A stretch of 59,432 nucleotides of DNA from JAQVEM01 sp964556165 (GTDB lineage Bacteria > Actinomycetota > Humimicrobiia > Humimicrobiales > Humimicrobiaceae): NCBI GenBank assembly GCA_964556165.1, contig CAZKVH010000008.1, positions 1-59,432 on the forward strand. The letters are read 5' to 3'. The position numbers were made by a program, and so were the translations under genes. Every line of letters starts with the position of its first letter. Position 1 is the stretch's first letter. Positions 54,548-59,432 of the stretch are shown one piece after another. Under the pieces are notes generated by a model. It had not been told where the DNA came from. It saw only the letters and a list, made by a program, of their open reading frames with translations, and ran no database searches.

Positions 54548-55939
54548 TTATTTTACCTGTTTCTCTTTTCTCCTGTTCGTTACTAAAAGATACGCCAGTA
54601 CTGCAGCCAGGTAAACACTGAAAATCCCCAGCGCATAGAAATAGAATTCAGGCCTTTCAGCCGTGTATCCCATAACTGCAAAACTCAGTATTAACATTAG
54701 AGGGATGCCAAGAGGGAGGGCGACTGCTGCTCCCAGAACCAGGTTCTCCGGTACACTGGATTCAGAATCAGGGTCTATCTCTCTTAAAAGCGCCATACCG
54801 GTTGTAATGGTGCCGGTAAACTGGCCATAAAGCCCTACTATATGCTCAGTGATATAATTGGTATAAATCCTCCTGCTTAAGAAAATCGTATATATTAAAG
54901 TAAATATTCCGCCAATTGAAGTTATCAGAACTATAGGCAGCCAGTTTTCACGAAAAGTTTCAATAGATAAAGCAGCAATAGCAGCCACTATCATAAAATC
55001 AAATGAACTTGATGATACCCTCTGGAGTATATAATTATCAGGATAATTAATACGAAGCCATTTTTTTTCTCTCAGGGCATTTAAGACAACCCTCATCAGG
55101 ATAGCAAACATAGTAGCTATTACAAAATGAAAACCCCATAAAAGCTGGGCTACTGTATATCCGTAATCACCCATGGGTTCAAGCACCATTGATACCCCTC
55201 TTAATGCCAAATAGGTAATAAGGTAAACCACTCCTATAAGCACCACCTGTACCGTAAGACTGTCTATAAACAAACTCCCCGGTATATTTTCTGTATGTTT
55301 TTCTTCAAATTTTTTACTCTTCAGTCTAATCATCTTTTCTCTATCTTCCAGACCCCATGCTTTTTTCTTCCTTACAAGTATATTTAGCAGAGGTATCCCG
55401 AAGATTATAGCCCAGAGAAATCCTATGGTTGCAATGGCAATACCTATATTCCCACCATCTACAAGCCCCAGTTCTTCCCAGCTGGTACCAATGGAATAAG
55501 CCTGGCCCGGTCCCTGTGCAAAACCAAGAGGAAGAAGCAGCCCAAAGGGTGGAAAGAGCCCTGGAAGGAAAGTATAGGCAAGTAAAAGTGATACAACAAA
55601 TCCCAATATGCCCTGCGTGAGATAGGAGGTTACTATTGCCAGTCCGGTATTCACATTATCTCTCCGGTGGTTGACCGGGACCAAGGTCCTTTCTTTTAAT
55701 GCTACCGATATAAATCCAATTGCCATTAAGTGATATGTAATGTTGCCCAGCTTATCAGAATCAAGATGTATCAGGTTTAAAACCTCGGAGCCAAGTATAA
55801 GACCGATAAACCCTGCTATGATAGATGTGGGTATGAGATATCTTTGAAGAAACTTTATTTTTCTTTTTAATATTATGGCTATTATCAGAAAAAGGGATAG
55901 GAATATATATTCCTGAACAGATATCCAGATCTCAAACAT
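54548..55939 (-). CDS. GltS-type sodium:glutamate symporter family protein
   Basis: A 463-residue membrane protein with about 11-12 hydrophobic helices, of the ESS/GltS family. It shows two reentrant-loop-like glycine/proline patches, PLGFAQGPGQAYSIGTSWE (about 136-154) and GLYGQFTGTITTGMALLREIDP (about 367-388), and an intact C-terminus just right of the gap. Substrate may be glutamate or another anion. No ribosome site stronger than AAAGG precedes the ATG. It converges on the truncated ABC permease. Confidence 0.82.
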   Translation of the reverse strand: MFEIWISVQEYIFLSLFLIIAIILKRKIKFLQRYLIPTSIIAGFIGLILGSEVLNLIHLDSDKLGNITYHLMAIGFISVALKERTLVPVNHRRDNVNTGLAIVTSYLTQGILGFVVSLLLAYTFLPGLFPPFGLLLPLGFAQGPGQAYSIGTSWEELGLVDGGNIGIAIATIGFLWAIIFGIPLLNILVRKKKAWGLEDREKMIRLKSKKFEEKHTENIPGSLFIDSLTVQVVLIGVVYLITYLALRGVSMVLEPMGDYGYTVAQLLWGFHFVIATMFAILMRVVLNALREKKWLRINYPDNYILQRVSSSSFDFMIVAAIAALSIETFRENWLPIVLITSIGGIFTLIYTIFLSRRIYTNYITEHIVGLYGQFTGTITTGMALLREIDPDSESSVPENLVLGAAVALPLGIPLMLILSFAVMGYTAERPEFYFYALGIFSVYLAAVLAYLLVTNRRKEKQVK

Positions 55940-56104
55940 TTCAATACCTTTCTATAAAAAATAGTAAAAAAAACTCCTGCATAAGGGCCGAAAGTTTAAA
56001 TGACTGACAAATCAGATGAGTCTATAAAAAAGTATTCTCTATTATTTTTAATTTCTTAAAACAGAATTATACCCTAAAAACAGTTATTACACTATGATAT
56101 AATA

Positions 56105-56815
56105 TTGCTTCATATTATTAAAAGGATAAAAAAAATTATAGTAAACAGTATTTATTTTAAAATTATATACATAGTTGCCAGTTATCTGCTCGGTTCGGTA
56201 CTATTTTCATATGTAATGGCAAAAATCTACGGCAAGGGGGAATTACATAAGGACTTCAGCAGAGTAGACAGACCGGGCACAGCAGGTGCAGGCCGGCAAT
56301 TTGGCCTGAAGGCAAGCATACCCACCTTTTTATTTGATTGTGGAAAAGGCGCGGCTGTTGTAATGGTGGGAAAATCAATTGGACTGGACGACCTTATAAT
56401 AGCTATAGCATGTGTGGCAGTTATAGCAGGACATAACTGGCCCATATGGTTCGGATTCAGAGGAGGAGGAGGTCTTGCCACCGGCATGGGCATAGCCGGA
56501 GCGCTTATGTTTATACCTTTCCTTATATTCCTGGGAATTTCTCTTATAGTCGGCTTTAGTTATAAATATACCGCAGGAAGAACCCATAAAGTTAATCCCA
56601 ACGTGGTAGCAGGCGCACTGGGAGCATTTCTGTTTCCCCTGTTTATATACCTTTTTGCTTTCGTATTTGAACGGCAGTTTTTTCCCGGCCCTGTTTATGA
56701 CGCGCCTTTAATATATCTAATAATGGCCATAGTCATATTCCTTATAATAGTTACAAAAGGGATTATTCTACACTTCAGTTATAGAAAAATACCAACTGCG
56801 AACAGGTTTAATTGA
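56105..56815 (+). CDS. plsY: Glycerol-3-phosphate acyltransferase PlsY family
   Basis: A 236-residue membrane enzyme that transfers acyl from acyl phosphate to glycerol 3-phosphate, the first step of phospholipid synthesis. It shows SYLLGSVLFSYVMAKI, RPGTAGAGRQFG, FDCGKGAAVV and AGHNWPIWFGFRGGGGLATGMG, the family blocks. R-P-G-T-A-G-A-G replaces the more usual GSGNxGATN block, so it is a divergent member. The listed start is TTG at 56105, but a TATAAT box (56098-56103) directly before it makes a later start possible, for example near the AAAAGGA site at 56121. Confidence 0.85.
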   Translation: MLHIIKRIKKIIVNSIYFKIIYIVASYLLGSVLFSYVMAKIYGKGELHKDFSRVDRPGTAGAGRQFGLKASIPTFLFDCGKGAAVVMVGKSIGLDDLIIAIACVAVIAGHNWPIWFGFRGGGGLATGMGIAGALMFIPFLIFLGISLIVGFSYKYTAGRTHKVNPNVVAGALGAFLFPLFIYLFAFVFERQFFPGPVYDAPLIYLIMAIVIFLIIVTKGIILHFSYRKIPTANRFN

Positions 56816-57049
56816 AAAAGTTTAATAAGGATGATAAAAGACATACTTCCGGATAAGCTCTTAATCTTTATAGAATCTTAAGTGTCATAATGGTTAAATA
56901 TAAGAGTATCTATTTTATACTGTGTTTAAAACTGCAGTACAATAGCCATATAAAAAAATAAATTTATTATAATTAAATTTATAACAATATCTCTAAATAT
57001 GTTATAATTTCAACAGATGTCATTACCTTTAAGGCGAAAGGAGTCCATT

Positions 57050-57910
57050 ATGAAAAAATGGTTTATTCCCGCAGCTTTTATCCTGTTTATTACCATTCTT
57101 GTCCTGCCTCTTAACTTTTTATTCGCAGCACCCGGGCTTCTAACCAATGCTGATTTTGAAACAGGTGACTTTACCGGATGGACTACTCATATAGACCCTG
57201 CACACTTATCTAATAATGTAAGCATTGAGACTGAAGGCGGAGGTACAAACAGTTATGCAAGAATTGATTCTTATGCAGGTGACTCATATATTTTACAGAA
57301 AATACCGATTAGCTCTCCCTATCTTTCCATGAGTCTTGATGTAAGAAACAATGTTAATACTTTAATTGACTCTTTTTATTTAAAAGTAGAACTCCTTGAT
57401 GATGGAGATAATGTAATTGCAAGCGGTACATTAACGGATACCAATAATTATCCGGAATGGACTACTTTAGTATTCAATACTACCGTGCTTTTGCCTGCAT
57501 TGCCTCCAGGAACAATTGCTGCTACGAAAGCTATAAATATATTTTTTGGAGTAGATAACAGTGAAGCTCATCCTGCTATTACTGATTTCGATAATATTAT
57601 CCTTACTTACCAGGAAACAGAAGAAGTTATTCCTGCATCTGAAGAGAAAGTATGGGTAAGAAACCATGAAATGACCTGCTACCAGGTATGGGTAAATGAA
57701 GATAACAACTTCGAGTTTGTATTCTGGTGGGAGTATGCAAACAACAACTGGGTCCAAATTTATGATATGTCAGAAAATCTTGTGTTTGAAATAGACATGA
57801 AAAAAGGAAATGCAAACTTTGAAGCGCCGCTGCAAGATGGGATGTATACTGTAAGGACGTTTCATGAGGCAGGCAATATATTACAGGAATTTATTATTGG
57901 AAAGCCTTAA
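57050..57910 (+). CDS. Secreted protein with a CBM-like N-terminal module
   Basis: A 286-residue protein with a signal peptide (MKKWFIPAAFILF, likely cut after FLFA). The first module (about 30-195) begins LTNADFETGDFTGWTT, the opening of CBM4/9-like and DUF642-like beta-sandwich modules, and continues with VSIETEGGGTNSYARID. The second, shorter module (about 205-286) carries many aromatic residues (QVWVNEDNNFEFVFWWEY, then WVQIYDMSENLVFEI). AAAGGAG lies seven bases before the ATG. It may bind carbohydrate outside the cell; that is inferred from fold resemblance. No catalytic domain is present. Confidence 0.7.
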   Translation: MKKWFIPAAFILFITILVLPLNFLFAAPGLLTNADFETGDFTGWTTHIDPAHLSNNVSIETEGGGTNSYARIDSYAGDSYILQKIPISSPYLSMSLDVRNNVNTLIDSFYLKVELLDDGDNVIASGTLTDTNNYPEWTTLVFNTTVLLPALPPGTIAATKAINIFFGVDNSEAHPAITDFDNIILTYQETEEVIPASEEKVWVRNHEMTCYQVWVNEDNNFEFVFWWEYANNNWVQIYDMSENLVFEIDMKKGNANFEAPLQDGMYTVRTFHEAGNILQEFIIGKP

Positions 57911-58038
57911 AATAAAAGCAGTTTATCTTCATCATCTTTAAAATATAAGAAAACTTCGTACTCCGAAAATAGAAATAGATAGGTCATTCTTTATTGATAT
58001 AAGCATTATAGCATGTTACTGGTGTTATGATATGCAGG

Positions 58039-58075
58039 CTTACAGGATTAAAAATAAGTGGGGCTAGCCTGTAAG
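58039..58075 (+). terminator. Inverted repeat after the secreted protein gene
   Basis: CTTACAGG (58039-58046) and CCTGTAAG (58068-58075), a perfect 8-base repeat with a 21-base loop, followed by AAATTTTATAA. The loop also contains GGCTAGCC (58062-58069), which could compete for pairing. It sits 130 bases after the secreted protein stop and before the convergent DUF937 gene. A terminator or a small structured RNA. Confidence 0.5.
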
Positions 58076-58145
58076 AAATTTTATAATCTAAATCTGTCTA
58101 ATTTAATTCGAAGTCTTATATTAATATTTTCTAAAGCAATAATAA

Positions 58146-59069
58146 TCAGGAAAGCAGAGTTTCTGCTAATTTTATTACATGATTTACATCTCCGATAATT
58201 TCTATTTTCCCTGTTAAAAGCGCTACAGGTGGATTTAATTTTCCCTGAACAAGTTTTATAAAATCCTGCTCTTTCATTATTACAGTACTTACAGGATTAT
58301 TTATTGTTCCTTTACTTACTACTTTCTTTTTATCATCTATTGCTATATACCACTTGCCTCCATTACTGCCTGAAATATCAAACTGACACCTAAAATTTAA
58401 CCCTTTATACTTGCCTGGACTGGATAGAAGCCTTGACTCTGCTATATCGAAAACATCCTGAGGAATTTTTGCTCTGCTAATATCTTTTATGGTGACTCTG
58501 CTTTCAACTTTTTTTTGCTGTGGGACCTGTTTTTTAACAGTAGCTTTAATCTCTGGTTTCTTCTTTAAGATATCAATTGCACCTGGAGCTATATTCTTTG
58601 CCTGACTTTTTTCCGCTTTTAAGAGACTTGTTAAGCTATCTAAATCAAGACTTTTCTTTTTCTGTTCCTTCCCAAGCATGCCCATAATAAGAGGTGCAGC
58701 CATAGTCAAAAGATTTGATACAGAATTTACATCAAGTCCGGTTTTCTGGCTAAGCTCCTTTTCAACCAGAGCCCTGTTATCTCCCAGTGCATGTTTTAAA
58801 ATCCCATTACCCTGCCCTGACTGATAGTTACCTATATAGTCAACAAGGTTATCAAGTATCGCTCCATCGTGGTCTTTTGCAAGAGCACTGGAGAGGAGCT
58901 TTGCTTCTTTCTTCTTAGAAGAATTATTAGCAAGCGCACCTGTAATAACAGCCAGTACATCCGGGATTACTTTTTTGGCTTTGTCCTCCGGTAATCCAAC
59001 CTGTTTACTGACCTTATTTAATGTATCTCCTGAAAGCATATTATTAATTGATTCTATTATTGAAGACAT
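58146..59069 (-). CDS. DUF937 protein fused to an SCP-2 sterol-carrier-like domain
   Basis: A 307-residue protein. Residues about 1-165 are a DUF937 unit (SIIESINNMLSGDTLNKVSKQVG, KKVIPDVLAVITGALANNSS, NLLTMAAPLIMGMLG). A Lys-rich linker follows (165-195), then an SCP-2-like lipid-binding domain at the C-terminus (GKWYIAIDDKKKVVSKGTIN, VSTVIMKEQDFIKLVQGK, NPPVALLTGKIEIIGD). The SCP-2 fold binds hydrophobic ligands. I start at 59069 because the upstream ATG at 59081 overlaps the GGAGG site. Function unknown. Confidence 0.8.
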   Translation of the reverse strand: MSSIIESINNMLSGDTLNKVSKQVGLPEDKAKKVIPDVLAVITGALANNSSKKKEAKLLSSALAKDHDGAILDNLVDYIGNYQSGQGNGILKHALGDNRALVEKELSQKTGLDVNSVSNLLTMAAPLIMGMLGKEQKKKSLDLDSLTSLLKAEKSQAKNIAPGAIDILKKKPEIKATVKKQVPQQKKVESRVTIKDISRAKIPQDVFDIAESRLLSSPGKYKGLNFRCQFDISGSNGGKWYIAIDDKKKVVSKGTINNPVSTVIMKEQDFIKLVQGKLNPPVALLTGKIEIIGDVNHVIKLAETLLS

Positions 59070-59432
59070 TTGAACCTCCATTATTCTTTATGGATATAAA
59101 ATATATTTATGATTATATCAGAAAGCAATAATAAAAAATAAGTACGCTAACTTTTTAGAACTCCTGGTGAAAATAAAGAATATACTATTAGTTCTATATG
59201 ACAGTATATAACCTATACTTATGAATTCCTTTATTTTCCTACCTAACACTACTATGGTATGCTCAATTTAAAATACCACCTGTCGTATAAATCAAACTGT
59301 TTCCAATGCTATACCTTGTTCTTTGCAGACACATATTTTTAAATATTTTTAGATACAAATAGAAATGGAGTTTGTCCATAAGCCGAGCACTATTCTGAAT
59401 AGGATATAATTTCTTAATTTGTATTGAAAAAG
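59070..59432. other. Right-end stretch without a gene
   Basis: No open frame of meaningful length on either strand reaches the edge. The DUF937-gene promoter probably lies near 59090-59140. The rest is AT-rich and shows no RNA gene that I can recognise. Confidence 0.5.

Noticed and set aside
54546..54614. Continuation of the ABC permease frame after the N run
   Set aside because: It reads the antisense strand of the intact GltS-type gene, and the frame across the gap is meaningless.
1..59432. CRISPR arrays, transposases, phage genes, rRNA or tRNA
   Set aside because: No regularly spaced repeats, no transposase or integrase motifs and no conserved RNA gene cores were seen.

Overview
The window is a low-GC bacterial chromosome segment: genes are densely packed with Shine-Dalgarno sites, GTG and TTG starts are frequent, and there are lipoprotein signals, an Lgt gene, a LacI regulator and a glycine riboswitch. 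The metabolic set (2-oxoacid:ferredoxin oxidoreductase, glycine cleavage, TreT-type trehalose synthesis, a methanogen-like cyclic 2,3-diphosphoglycerate pair, a Dpp-type sugar ABC transporter) suggests an anaerobic, possibly thermophilic or subsurface fermenter. I cannot place it in a phylum from sequence alone; the 100-N gap suggests a draft or metagenome scaffold. I found no rRNA, tRNA, CRISPR array, transposase or phage gene.

Layout. 1-4607: an edge-truncated membrane protein, an FmdB zinc-ribbon protein, a small anchored protein, then a minus-strand operon of a metallophosphoesterase, a cDPG synthetase and a 2-phosphoglycerate kinase. 4956-18801: a beta-glucoside/beta-mannoside locus, with a plus-strand five-gene ABC transporter facing a GH2 beta-mannosidase, GH1 beta-glucosidase and GH94 cellobiose phosphorylase, and a LacI regulator. 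Near-identical promoters and shared operator palindromes link the transporter, the regulator and the phosphorylase. 18932-27150: an MsmK-type ATPase, HisC, HisD, QueH, Lgt and KorBA. 27473-35827: an MFS protein, two small stress-like proteins, a hydrolase, and a trehalose cluster (TreT and DUF5752 diverging from OtsA and OtsB) followed by a HAD phosphatase.

36090-43322: an ABC importer of the PF04392 type, a PurM/HypE-like protein fused to a ThiN domain, and a GT-C-like membrane protein with a lipoprotein. 43375-50205: RlmN, then a glycine-riboswitch-controlled gcvT-gcvH-gcvPA-gcvPB operon with lipA convergent, so the lipoylated H protein and the enzyme making its lipoate sit together. 50546-59432: a histidine-rich-motif membrane protein, a flippase-like protein, an ABC exporter cut by the gap, a GltS-type symporter, PlsY, a secreted protein and a DUF937-SCP2 protein.

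The most unusual object is the sugar-binding protein at 5095-6897. After its lipoprotein signal, the half that is normally C-terminal comes first and the half that is normally N-terminal comes last, all in one open frame: an apparent circular permutation of a family 5 solute-binding protein. Other points of interest are the PurM-like/ThiN fusion, the bacterial cDPG gene pair, an OtsB with no ATG, GTG or TTG start ahead of its catalytic motif, and the shared operator set.
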